Assembly (NCBI RefSeq): GCF_037201975.1
Contig: NZ_CP147520.1
Location: 5,084,001-5,148,000, forward strand
Length of the DNA: 64,000 nt
Reading direction: 5' to 3'
From: Streptomyces sp. TG1A-60
GTDB lineage: Bacteria > Actinomycetota > Actinomycetes > Streptomycetales > Streptomycetaceae
Shown here: in pieces, positions 41,048 through 48,535 of the stretch
How the letters are laid out: each line of letters opens with the position of its first letter
How positions within the stretch are numbered: position 1 is the stretch's first letter
Position numbers and translations under genes: made by a program
The notes under the pieces: generated by a model
The model's input: the letters and a program-made list of their open reading frames with translations, nothing else
The model's database searches: none
Told to the model about the DNA's origin: nothing

Positions 41048-41626
41048 ATGGCACAAGACTCCCGCTTCGCCTGCGGGCACCTCTGCCTGGACTTCCTCGC
41101 GACGACGCACCCCGAGGAACGACTCGACTCGGCGGGCCGACTGCGGACCTGGATCACCGCCGCCGGACTGGTCCCCGAGGGCACCCCGCTCGACCACGTC
41201 GCCCCGGACTGGCTCGTCGGCTTCCGGGAACTGCGCGGTCACATCGGCCGGTTGGTCCCCGGCGATGCGGACCGCGGGCCCGGCTCCCGCCCCTTCGACA
41301 TCTCCCTGGCGAGGATCAACGAACTGGCCCGCGCCGCAACCCCTGCCCCCCGGGCCGTCCGCACGGACGACGGCGTCCTCACCCGCGCCCTGGACCGCGC
41401 CCCCGACCGCGCCGCCCTGCTCGCCGTGATCGCCCGCGACACCGTGGAGCTGCTCACCGACCCGGTCGCCCGGGCGAGCCTGCGGCAGTGCGCCGGCGAC
41501 AACTGCCCCGTCGTATACGTCGACACATCCCGTGGCGGGCGCCGCCGTTGGTGCTCCAGCGAGATCTGCGGCAACCGTGAACGCGTGGCCCGCCATCGCC
41601 GCCGAGCGGCCCTCGCCCGCGTGTGA
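41048..41626 (+). CDS. CGNR zinc-finger protein (ABATE domain)
   Basis: This 192-residue protein has an N-terminal ABATE-type helical domain starting FACGHLCLDFLATTHPEERL and a C-terminal CGNR zinc finger, here QCAGDNCPVVYVDTSRGGRR followed by WCSSEICGNRERVARHR, with four cysteines. The family is thought to contain stress-linked transcription regulators, but no target is established. ATG 41048 is the first good start; no strong ribosome binding site is present. It is a single gene between nnaR and the sigma operon. Confidence 0.88.
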   Translation: MAQDSRFACGHLCLDFLATTHPEERLDSAGRLRTWITAAGLVPEGTPLDHVAPDWLVGFRELRGHIGRLVPGDADRGPGSRPFDISLARINELARAATPAPRAVRTDDGVLTRALDRAPDRAALLAVIARDTVELLTDPVARASLRQCAGDNCPVVYVDTSRGGRRRWCSSEICGNRERVARHRRRAALARV

Positions 41627-41892
41627 CCCGGCTTCCCGGCGCCCTCAACAGCGGTGCTCCGCGCCCCACTTCGCCTGCTTGGCATGGAATTGCGCATCTT
41701 CCTTGCCCCGTCCGCCAGTTGGGCAAACACCAGGCCGCCGTAAAGAAGCAGCAGTGCTGTTTTTCACACCACGAATTGGATCTCTTCACAATTCCCGCGT
41801 GTGCATGCCGTGTTTGCGACGGAAATGGGTGTGCTTGTCCCCCAGGTGCCCCACCCGACCCTCGTTGAATCGAGAAAGTCGTGGCTCAACTC
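41627..41892. other. AT-richer gap ahead of the sigma factor promoter
   Basis: The sequence is noticeably less GC-rich than neighbouring DNA. A short hairpin CAGCA-G-TGCTG followed by TTTTT at 41751-41766 could terminate the CGNR transcript. A 19-codon frame from an ATG near 41682 reads MELRIFLAPSASWANTRPP, but nothing else supports it. Confidence 0.35.
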
Positions 41893-41920
41893 TGAACACA
41901 CAACTGGTTACCTACGTATC
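41893..41920 (+). promoter_or_regulatory. Candidate autoregulated ECF promoter
   Basis: TGAACA at 41893 and CGTATC at 41915 are separated by 16 bases. This resembles the TGAACC/CGT promoter recognised by the mycobacterial SigL group of ECF sigma factors, to which the downstream protein is similar. It lies about 50 bases before the sigma gene start, so positive autoregulation is plausible. Confidence 0.6.
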
Positions 41921-41968
41921 CCGATGTGAGCGACCGACTGGGGGAACCCCCGGACACCGGAGGTAGCC

Positions 41969-42544
41969 GTGCGCAAGGATTCCGCTGTGGCCGATGAACG
42001 CCCGCACAGGGCCCGACATCGCGCATCACAGCCCTCAGAGCCTGACGAGGAGCTGATGCGCGCGCTGTACCGCGAGCACGCTGGACCCTTGCTCGCGTAC
42101 GTGCTGCGTCTGGTCGCGGGCGACCGCCAACGCGCCGAGGACGTTGTGCAGGAAACTCTCATCCGGGCCTGGAAGAACGCCGGTCAGCTCAATCGAGCGA
42201 CCGGATCGGTACGCCCCTGGCTGGTGACGGTCGCACGCCGCATCGTCATCGACGGCCACCGCAGCCGGCAGGCCCGGCCGCAGGAGGTCGACCCGTCGCC
42301 GCTGGAGGTCATCCCCGCGGAGGACGAGATCGACAAGGCGTTGTGGCTGATGACACTGTCGGACGCGCTGGACGACCTGACGCCTGCTCACAGGGAGGTC
42401 CTGGTCGAGACCTATTTCAAAGGGCGTACGGTCAATGAGGCGGCCGAGACGCTTGGCATCCCCAGTGGCACCGTCCGCTCCCGGGTGTTCTACGCCCTGC
42501 GGTCGATGAAACTGGCTCTAGAGGAGCGCGGGGTGACGGCATGA
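41969..42544 (+). CDS. sigU: ECF RNA polymerase sigma factor (SigU/SigL group)
   Basis: This 191-residue extracytoplasmic-function sigma factor has region 2 (LMRALYREHAGPLLAYVLRL, then AEDVVQETLIRAWKN) and region 4 (LTPAHREVLVETYFKGRT, AAETLGIPSGTVRSRVFYAL). GTG 41969 has GGAGG 6 bases upstream. The stop overlaps the anti-sigma start (ATGA), a standard arrangement. The symbol is inferred from position relative to nnaR and the helicase gene, where S. coelicolor has sigU-rsuA as I recall. A membrane zinc anti-sigma suggests response to an envelope or redox signal. Confidence 0.85.
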   Translation: MRKDSAVADERPHRARHRASQPSEPDEELMRALYREHAGPLLAYVLRLVAGDRQRAEDVVQETLIRAWKNAGQLNRATGSVRPWLVTVARRIVIDGHRSRQARPQEVDPSPLEVIPAEDEIDKALWLMTLSDALDDLTPAHREVLVETYFKGRTVNEAAETLGIPSGTVRSRVFYALRSMKLALEERGVTA

Positions 42545-43365
42545 GCAACATCTACGGGGGGTATGGACCGGGAATGCCCGGGTCTGTGCAAGGAGCCCAA
42601 GGTTCCGGCGACAACATCCACGAAACCGTCGGCGCGTACGCCCTCGGGATACTGGACGACGCCGAGGCCACACAGTTCGAGATGCATCTCGCGACCTGCG
42701 AGTGGTGCGGCCAGCAGCTCGACGAGCTGGCCGGCATGGAGCCGATGCTGGCCGCGCTCGCGGACCTGCCCGCTTCCCAGGGCACACCCGCGATCGGCGA
42801 GTCCCTGTCCGCGAAACCGACCACCGGACTCGCGGACCGGCTCGTCGGCGAGGTCGTCCAGCACCGCGCGAAGAAGAGCCGACGCAACTTCTTCATGCTG
42901 GCGGCCGGCGTCGCCCTGATCGTCGGCGGCCCGACGGCCGTGATGGCGACGACGGGCAGCGGGGACGACAGCCAGTCGGGCAACACGCTCTCCGCGAGCC
43001 CGGCCAAGGACGCCTTCCTCGGCATGCCCGCCAAGGACAAGGTCTCGTCCACCGACGCGTCCACCGAGGTCGCCGCCACGGTCGGCATGGAGTCCAAGGC
43101 CTGGGGCACGCACGCGGTCCTGGAGCTGAAGAACGTCACGGGCCCGGAGAAGTGCTCGCTCATCGCCGTCGGAAAGAACGGCGAGCGCGAGACGGTCACC
43201 TCCTGGTCCGTCCCGAAATGGGGTTACGGCATCGAGAACGCCAAGACGGAGCAGGCCAGGAACCCGCTCTACGTCCACGGCGGAGCCGCCTTCACCCCGG
43301 AGGAGATCGACCACTTCGAGGTCCTGACCTTCAGCGGGAAGAAGCTCGTCTCGGTCCAGACGTGA
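42541..43365 (+). CDS. rsuA: Membrane zinc anti-sigma factor
   Basis: This 274-residue protein restrains the sigma factor encoded just upstream. Its cytoplasmic part has the zinc-binding anti-sigma motif His49-x3-Cys53-x2-Cys56 (HLATCEWC), with an additional His27. One membrane helix spans about residues 116-136 (FFMLAAGVALIVGGPTAVMA), and an extracellular domain of about 130 residues (WGTHAVLELKNVTGPEKCSL) resembles the lipoprotein-like or RskA/RslA C-terminal domain. Release probably follows regulated proteolysis or zinc loss. A hairpin terminator follows at 43388. Confidence 0.87.
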   Translation: MSNIYGGYGPGMPGSVQGAQGSGDNIHETVGAYALGILDDAEATQFEMHLATCEWCGQQLDELAGMEPMLAALADLPASQGTPAIGESLSAKPTTGLADRLVGEVVQHRAKKSRRNFFMLAAGVALIVGGPTAVMATTGSGDDSQSGNTLSASPAKDAFLGMPAKDKVSSTDASTEVAATVGMESKAWGTHAVLELKNVTGPEKCSLIAVGKNGERETVTSWSVPKWGYGIENAKTEQARNPLYVHGGAAFTPEEIDHFEVLTFSGKKLVSVQT

Positions 43366-43387
43366 CGCGCCGGGACAAGCGGTGAAC

Positions 43388-43425
43388 GGACCCCGGTCGG
43401 GCACATAGCCTGACGGGGTCCTTTT
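43388..43425 (+). terminator. Terminator after the anti-sigma gene
   Basis: GGACCCCGGTCGGGC (from 43388) pairs with GCCTGACGGGGTCC (to 43421) with one bulge and one wobble, followed by TTTT. It lies 23 bases past the anti-sigma stop. Confidence 0.85.
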
Positions 43426-43469
43426 CGCGTACGGTGGACGGCTGCCCAGCACGTCAGAAGGGGGCCCGG

Positions 43470-45776
43470 GTGGCCGCTCAGGTTCAGCAGGAAACGCTCG
43501 ACTCCGCTCACGACTCGGTGCGTGAGAGGGAGATCGGCGTCGAACAGGAACATCTCGACCGGGTGTACCGGCGCCTTGAGGAGAAGATCCACGAGGCGGA
43601 GTTCCTGATGAACGACGCGGCCAAGCGCGGTCAGGTCGGCACCCCCGGCGCCCTCGCGGAGCGGGACGCCCAGGTCTTCCGCGCGGGCATCCATCTGAAC
43701 CGCCTGAACAACGAGTTCGAGGACTTCCTCTTCGGCCGTATCGACCTGCTGCTCGGCAAGGACGGCAAGAAGGGACCCGACGGCGCGTACACCGCCGTCG
43801 AGCCGGCCGAGGGCGCCGTCCGCCCCGACAGCACCGCCGACATCGCCGAGACCCTCCACATCGGCCGCATCGGTGTCCTGGACTCCGATTACGCGCCGCT
43901 GGTCATCGACTGGCGGGCCCCGGCGGCGGCCCCCTTCTACCGCTCGACCCCGGTCGACCCCGGCCGGGTCGTCCGCCGCCGGGTCATCCGCTCCAAGGGC
44001 CGCAAGGTGCTCGGAGTCGAGGACGACCTGATGCGCCCCGAGCTGAAGGCATTCCTCGACGGCGGTGAACTGCCCGTCATCGGCGACGGTGCCCTCATGG
44101 CCGCCCTCGGCCAGGCCCGCAGCCACACCATGCGCGACATCGTCGCCTCCATCCAGGCCGAACAGGACCTGGTCATCCGCGCCCCCGCCGCCTCCGTGAC
44201 GTACGTCGAGGGCGGCCCCGGCACCGGCAAGACCGCCGTCGCCCTGCACCGCGCCGCCTACCTGCTCTACCAGGACCGGCGCCGGTACGCGGGCGGCATC
44301 CTGATCGTCTCCCCGACCCCGCTGCTGGTCGCGTACACCGAGGGCGTCCTGCCGTCCCTCGGTGAGGAGGGCCAGGTCGCCATCCGCGCGATCGGCTCAC
44401 TGGCCGAAGACACGGGCGGAGCCGAGGCCACGCTGTACGACCCCCCGGCCGTGGCCCGCGCCAAGGGCTCGTACCGCATGCTCAAGGTGCTGCGGAAGGC
44501 CGCCCGGGGCGCGCTGGAGTCGAGCGAGGCGCCCGCCCGCCTCCGTGTCGTCGCCTTCGGCCGCCGCCTCGAACTGGAGGCCGCCGCACTGGACCGCGTC
44601 CGCCACGACGCGCTCGGCGGCACGGCCCCCGTCAACCTGCTGCGCCCCCGCGCCCGCAAACTGCTCCTGGACGCCCTGTGGGAGCGGTCGGGGGCGGCCG
44701 GCCGCCACACCGACCCGGAGCTGGCAGCCGAGCTGCGTTCCTCCTTCGACGAGGACATCACGAGCGAGGACGCGTTCATCGCCTTCCTCGACGCCTGGTG
44801 GCCCGAGCTGACCCCGCGCGGGGTGCTCGCCGCGATGGCCGACGAGCGCCGCCTCGGTCGCTGGGCCCGGCGCGTCCTGAATCCGGGTGAGGTCCGCCGG
44901 GTGGCCCGCTCCCTCAAGCGGGACGGCCTCTCCGTCCACGACGTCGCCATGCTGGACGAACTCCAGGCGATCCTCGGCCTGCCGGCCCGCCCCCGGAAGA
45001 AGCGCGAGCTCGACCCCCTGGACCAGCTCACGGGCCTGGAGGAGCTGATGCCCGTACGTGAGGAGACCCAGCGTGAGCGGGCCGAGCGGCTGGCCCAGGA
45101 GCGGACCGAGTACGCGCACGTCATCGTCGACGAGGCGCAGGACCTCACCCCGATGCAGTGGCGCATGGTGGGCCGCCGTGGCCGCCACGCCACCTGGACG
45201 GTCGTCGGCGACCCCGCCCAGTCCTCCTGGTCCGACCCCGACGAGGCCGCCCAGGCCCGCGACGAGGCCCTCGGCACCCGCCCCCGCCGCCGCTTCACCC
45301 TCACCGTCAACTACCGCAACCCCGCCGAGATCGCGGAACTGGCGGCGAAGGTGCTGGCACTGGCGATGCCCGGTTCCGAGTCCCCGTCCGCCGTCCGCTC
45401 CACGGGCGTCGAGCCCCGCTTCGTCACCGCGGTACGGGATACCCTGGCCCGCACGGCCCGCGCGGAGGCCGCCCGCCTCCTGGACCTCGTCGACGGCACC
45501 GTCGGCGTCGTCGTCGCCATGAACCGCCGGGAGGAGGCCGCCCGCTGGCTGGCCGGCCTCGGCGACCGCGTCGTCGCCCTCGGCAGCCTGGAGGCGAAGG
45601 GCCTGGAGTACGACGCCACGGTGGTCGTCTCCCCGGCGGAGATCGCCGACGAGTCCCCGGCGGGGCTGCGCGTCCTGTACGTGGCGCTGACCCGAGCGAC
45701 CCAGCAGCTGACGGTGGTGTCGGCGGACCGCGACGACCCGGACGCGAACTCGGTCCCGGACCTCCTCCGCGACTGA
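43470..45776 (+). CDS. HelD-like UvrD-family helicase / RNA polymerase remodeller
   Basis: This 768-residue superfamily 1 ATPase has an N-terminal coiled coil (residues 5-60, REREIGVEQEHLDRVYRRLE), Walker A GGPGTGKTAVAL near residue 247, Walker B VIVDEAQDLTP near 551, and the C-terminal motif LYVALTRATQQL near 736. This layout, rather than that of true UvrD, fits the HelD family, which frees stalled or inhibited RNA polymerase; the actinobacterial HelR branch protects against rifampicin. I looked for a rifamycin-associated palindrome upstream and found none. GTG 43470 is preceded by AGAAGGGGG. It has its own transcript after a terminator. Confidence 0.87.
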   Translation: MAAQVQQETLDSAHDSVREREIGVEQEHLDRVYRRLEEKIHEAEFLMNDAAKRGQVGTPGALAERDAQVFRAGIHLNRLNNEFEDFLFGRIDLLLGKDGKKGPDGAYTAVEPAEGAVRPDSTADIAETLHIGRIGVLDSDYAPLVIDWRAPAAAPFYRSTPVDPGRVVRRRVIRSKGRKVLGVEDDLMRPELKAFLDGGELPVIGDGALMAALGQARSHTMRDIVASIQAEQDLVIRAPAASVTYVEGGPGTGKTAVALHRAAYLLYQDRRRYAGGILIVSPTPLLVAYTEGVLPSLGEEGQVAIRAIGSLAEDTGGAEATLYDPPAVARAKGSYRMLKVLRKAARGALESSEAPARLRVVAFGRRLELEAAALDRVRHDALGGTAPVNLLRPRARKLLLDALWERSGAAGRHTDPELAAELRSSFDEDITSEDAFIAFLDAWWPELTPRGVLAAMADERRLGRWARRVLNPGEVRRVARSLKRDGLSVHDVAMLDELQAILGLPARPRKKRELDPLDQLTGLEELMPVREETQRERAERLAQERTEYAHVIVDEAQDLTPMQWRMVGRRGRHATWTVVGDPAQSSWSDPDEAAQARDEALGTRPRRRFTLTVNYRNPAEIAELAAKVLALAMPGSESPSAVRSTGVEPRFVTAVRDTLARTARAEAARLLDLVDGTVGVVVAMNRREEAARWLAGLGDRVVALGSLEAKGLEYDATVVVSPAEIADESPAGLRVLYVALTRATQQLTVVSADRDDPDANSVPDLLRD

Positions 45777-45936
45777 CATCGCCCACGGCCGAGTGGGGGG
45801 TGCGGGGAACCGCGCGGGGCAACCGCACACCACCCGCCCCCGCCGCACGACCCCCGACCACCCGGGCTCCGACGCGACCCCGAGAACAACTCCCGGTACA
45901 GGAATGGCCTTACGGGATCTGTTTGTTAGCCTGGGT

Positions 45937-46083
45937 GTGGCACCGGCCCGATCCAAGCCCCCGGGCCCAACCTTCGTCGCTACGAGCGACCACTTGCCGC
46001 GAGGCGAGCATGGCGGGCCGGTGCCACTGCACGCCAGAAGGCACGCAGAAGAGGTCCACGTCAGCTGTGACGTGGACCTCTTC
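45937..46083 (+). ncRNA. Candidate structured RNA ahead of the malic enzyme gene
   Basis: A perfect 14-base stem is formed by GTGGCACCGGCCCG (45937-45950) and CGGGCCGGTGCCAC (46014-46027), enclosing small hairpins such as GTCGC/GCGAC near 45977-45989. The 3' half of the left arm can instead pair locally: GGCCCG (45945) with CGGGCC (45962). A 16-base perfect hairpin ends the element at 46083. A -10-like TAGCCT lies at 45927, 10 bases before the stem, though I find no good -35. It may be a free small RNA or a leader switch for the malic enzyme gene, whose start is 118 bases further on. I do not recognise a known riboswitch class. Confidence 0.55.
46048..46083 (+). terminator. Perfect hairpin, likely terminator of the candidate RNA
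   Basis: GAAGAGGTCCACGTCA (46048-46063) pairs perfectly with TGACGTGGACCTCTTC (46068-46083) around GCTG. There is no U-tract. If transcription crosses it into the malic enzyme gene, it could act as an attenuator. Confidence 0.8.
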
Positions 46084-46201
46084 GCGTTGAGAACAAAACG
46101 TTCGCAATCCCCGGAGGCTAACGCCTACCCGGCGGTAGGTGCGACGATCGGACGGCAGTACGCGGCAAACGCAGTAGCAGCGAAAGCAGAGGAACCCGGC
46201 C

Positions 46202-47614
46202 ATGGCAACGGCGCCCAGCGTCTCCTACTCGATGACGGTCCGGCTGGAGGTGCCCGCGAGCGGAACCGCGGTCTCCCAGCTCACCGGGGCCGTCGAGTCC
46301 CACGGAGGCTCGGTGACCGGCCTCGACGTGACCGCCTCCGGCCACGAGAAGCTCCGCATCGACGTCACCATCGCCGCGAGCTCCACCGCGCACGCCGACG
46401 AGATCGTCGAGCAACTGCGCACCATCGAGGGCGTCACGCTGGGCAAGGTCTCCGACCGTACGTTCCTGATGCACCTCGGCGGCAAGATCGAGATGCAGTC
46501 CAAGCACCCGATCCGCAACCGTGACGACCTGTCCATGATCTACACGCCGGGCGTGGCCCGCGTCTGCATGGCGATCGCCGAGAACCCCGAGGACGCCCGC
46601 CGCCTCACCATCAAGCGCAACTCCGTTGCGGTCGTGACGGACGGTTCCGCCGTGCTGGGCCTCGGCAACATCGGCCCCAAGGCCGCGCTGCCCGTCATGG
46701 AGGGCAAGGCGGCCCTCTTCAAGCGGTTCGCCGGTATCGACGCCTGGCCGCTCTGCCTGGACACTCAGGACACCGACGCGATCGTCGAGATCGTCAAGGC
46801 GATCGCCCCCGGCTTCGCCGGCATCAACCTGGAGGACATCTCCGCACCCCGCTGCTTCGAGATCGAGGCCCGGCTGCGCGAGGCCCTCGACATCCCCGTC
46901 TTCCACGACGACCAGCACGGCACCGCGATCGTCGTCCTCGCCGCCCTGACGAACGCGCTTCGTGTCGCGGGCAAGGCGATCGGGGACATCCGCGTCGTCA
47001 TGTCGGGCGCGGGCGCGGCCGGCACGGCCATCCTGAAGCTGCTCATCGCCGCCGGCGTGAAGAACGCCGTCGTGGCCGACATCCACGGTGTCGTGCACTG
47101 CGACCGCACCGACCTGGTCGATGCCGCCGCCGACTCGCCGCTGCGCTGGATCGCCGACAACACCAACCCCGAGGGCCTCATGGGCACCCTCAAGGAGGCC
47201 GTGCGCCACGCCGACGTCTTCATCGGCGTCTCGGCCCCGAACGTCCTCGACGGCACCGACGTGGCCGCCATGGCCGACAACGCGATCGTGTTCGCACTCG
47301 CGAACCCCGACCCCGAGGTCGACCCCGCGGTCGCCCGCCAGACGGCGGCCGTCGTGGCCACCGGCCGCTCCGACTTCCCGAACCAGATCAACAACGTGCT
47401 GGTCTTCCCGGGTGTCTTCCGGGGTCTCCTCGACGCGCAGTCCCGGACCGTCAACACCGAGATGATGCTCGCCGCGGCGACCGCCCTCGCGGACGTCGTC
47501 ACCGAGGACGAGCTGAACCCGAACTACATCATCCCGAGCGTCTTCAACGACAAGGTCGCGGGCGCGGTCGCCGGGGCGGTGCGCGAGGCCGCGAAGGCGG
47601 TGACGTCGGCCTGA
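46202..47614 (+). CDS. NAD-type malic enzyme with N-terminal ACT domain
   Basis: This 470-residue enzyme oxidatively decarboxylates malate to pyruvate, linking the TCA cycle to gluconeogenic and lipid precursors. Residues 1-85 form an ACT-like domain ([20 protein letters not shown]) that probably binds an effector. The malic core has the catalytic Tyr in [11 protein letters not shown], the Lys in [13 protein letters not shown], the metal-binding region [25 protein letters not shown], and the Rossmann motif [13 protein letters not shown]. The N-terminal domain and short length match the bacterial NAD-preferring type; cofactor choice is inference. The ATG at 46202 is used; the upstream region carries the candidate structured RNA. 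Confidence 0.93.
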   Translation: MATAPSVSYSMTVRLEVPASGTAVSQLTGAVESHGGSVTGLDVTASGHEKLRIDVTIAASSTAHADEIVEQLRTIEGVTLGKVSDRTFLMHLGGKIEMQSKHPIRNRDDLSMIYTPGVARVCMAIAENPEDARRLTIKRNSVAVVTDGSAVLGLGNIGPKAALPVMEGKAALFKRFAGIDAWPLCLDTQDTDAIVEIVKAIAPGFAGINLEDISAPRCFEIEARLREALDIPVFHDDQHGTAIVVLAALTNALRVAGKAIGDIRVVMSGAGAAGTAILKLLIAAGVKNAVVADIHGVVHCDRTDLVDAAADSPLRWIADNTNPEGLMGTLKEAVRHADVFIGVSAPNVLDGTDVAAMADNAIVFALANPDPEVDPAVARQTAAVVATGRSDFPNQINNVLVFPGVFRGLLDAQSRTVNTEMMLAAATALADVVTEDELNPNYIIPSVFNDKVAGAVAGAVREAAKAVTSA

Positions 47615-47746
47615 ACCGGGCTGTGACGGTCGCCACGGCCCCGTGTCCCCGGCGCGTCGCGGGGCCGGAGGGCTTGTGCCGCCCTTTAGTGTGGCGGCCA
47701 AGCTCAGGCCTGCCGGGCCCTGCGGTCCGTTCCACGAGCGGTCGAC

Positions 47747-47770
47747 GCGCCACCGTGGCGATGGTGGCGC
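47747..47770 (+). terminator. Hairpin after the malic enzyme gene
   Basis: GCGCCACC (47747) pairs with GGTGGCGC (47763) around an 8-base loop. It is 133 bases past the stop, so it may be either a terminator or part of the hupA upstream region. Confidence 0.5.
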
Positions 47771-47775
47771 ATTCC

Positions 47776-47814
47776 GTGTGACTCCCAAGGGTGTTCGTGT
47801 GGCTCCCAGGGGTG
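47776..47814 (+). promoter_or_regulatory. Paired 18-base direct repeats upstream of hupA
   Basis: GTGTGACTCCCAAGGGTG at 47776 and GTGTGGCTCCCAGGGGTG at 47797 differ at two bases and begin 21 bases apart, two helical turns. They could be a tandem binding site. The rest of 47615-47924 shows no gene. Confidence 0.5.
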
Positions 47815-47924
47815 CCGGATTGGCTTTCCCGCCGCAGGTGAGTGCAGGATGCGTCCCTGGGCGCGAGGGTCTGACGACGGACCCGGGTCCGCCTCAACGG
47901 CAAGAAGAACACGGGAGTAACAAC

Positions 47925-48206
47925 ATGAACCGCAGTGAGCTGGTGGCCGCGCTGGCCGACCGTGCCGAGGTGACCCGCAAGGACGCCGACGCCGTGCTGG
48001 CCGCGTTCGCCGACGTCGTCGGTGACATCGTCTCCAAGGGCGACGAGAAGGTCACCATCCCCGGCTTCCTGACCTTCGAGCGCACCCACCGTGCCGCTCG
48101 TACCGCGCGCAACCCGCAGACCGGTGACCCGATCCAGATCCCGGCCGGCTACAGCGTGAAGGTCTCCGCGGGCAGCAAGCTCAAGGAAGCGGCCAAGGGC
48201 AAGTGA
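47925..48206 (+). CDS. hupA: HU-type nucleoid protein
   Basis: This 93-residue histone-like protein bends DNA as a dimer and helps organise the nucleoid. It starts MNRSELVAALADRAEVTRKD, has the core VTIPGFLTFERTHRAARTAR and the DNA-inserting arm RNPQTGDPIQIPA, then ends VKVSAGSKLKEAAKGK. Length is normal and there is no Lys/Ala-rich tail, so it is the short vegetative HU rather than the long HupS. GGGAG lies 8 bases before the ATG. A strong terminator follows. Confidence 0.96.
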   Translation: MNRSELVAALADRAEVTRKDADAVLAAFADVVGDIVSKGDEKVTIPGFLTFERTHRAARTARNPQTGDPIQIPAGYSVKVSAGSKLKEAAKGK

Positions 48207-48257
48207 CCTTGCCGTCTGTCCCTCACGGGATGGTGCAGGGCGCGTAGAACGCCTGAC

Positions 48258-48291
48258 GGGGGCGGCACCTGGAAAACCAGGTGCCGCCCCC
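48258..48291 (+). terminator. hupA terminator
   Basis: GGGGGCGGCACCTGG (48258-48272) and CCAGGTGCCGCCCCC (48277-48291) make a perfect 15-base stem with an AAAA loop, 51 bases past the hupA stop. Confidence 0.95.
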
Positions 48292-48401
48292 GTCGTCGTT
48301 CGGGAGGCGCGTCGTGACGCGTCCGCGGGGGTGTCGTGGCTGGTCCCTCCCCGCGGCGGAGCCGCGGATGCCGCGGCCCTCGCGCCCCTTACGGGGCACG
48401 G

Positions 48402-48460
48402 CTCAGCCGAGCGCCTTGCCGGGCGGCTCCACCTTCGCGCCCGGCTCCGTCAGCTTCTCC
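48402..48460 (-). pseudogene. Duplicated 3' end of murA
   Basis: These 59 bases repeat 48535-48593, the last codons and stop of murA plus one flanking base, with only four differences. Read on the minus strand the copy gives EKLTEPGAKVEPPGKALG and a stop, against EKLMELGAKVELPGKALG in the real gene. It lies just downstream of murA, separated by 74 bases containing a GGGGG/CCCCC palindrome. It has no start and must be a recombination or replication scar. Confidence 0.85.
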
Positions 48461-48535
48461 GTGCCGTGTCTGTCCGGGGGATGACCCCCGGGCCCCCGGC
48501 CGGGAGCGGCGTGGGCCGTGTGCCTGCTCTCAGCC

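Noticed and set aside
43366..43470. Rifamycin-associated element upstream of the HelD-like gene
   Set aside because: The only inverted repeat here is the GGACCCC/GGGGTCC terminator of the anti-sigma gene; the expected 19-base palindrome is absent.
46202..47614. Malate dehydrogenase or NADP-malic enzyme
   Set aside because: The malic-enzyme core motifs are present, there is an N-terminal ACT domain and no C-terminal phosphotransacetylase domain, so NAD-type malic enzyme is the better call.
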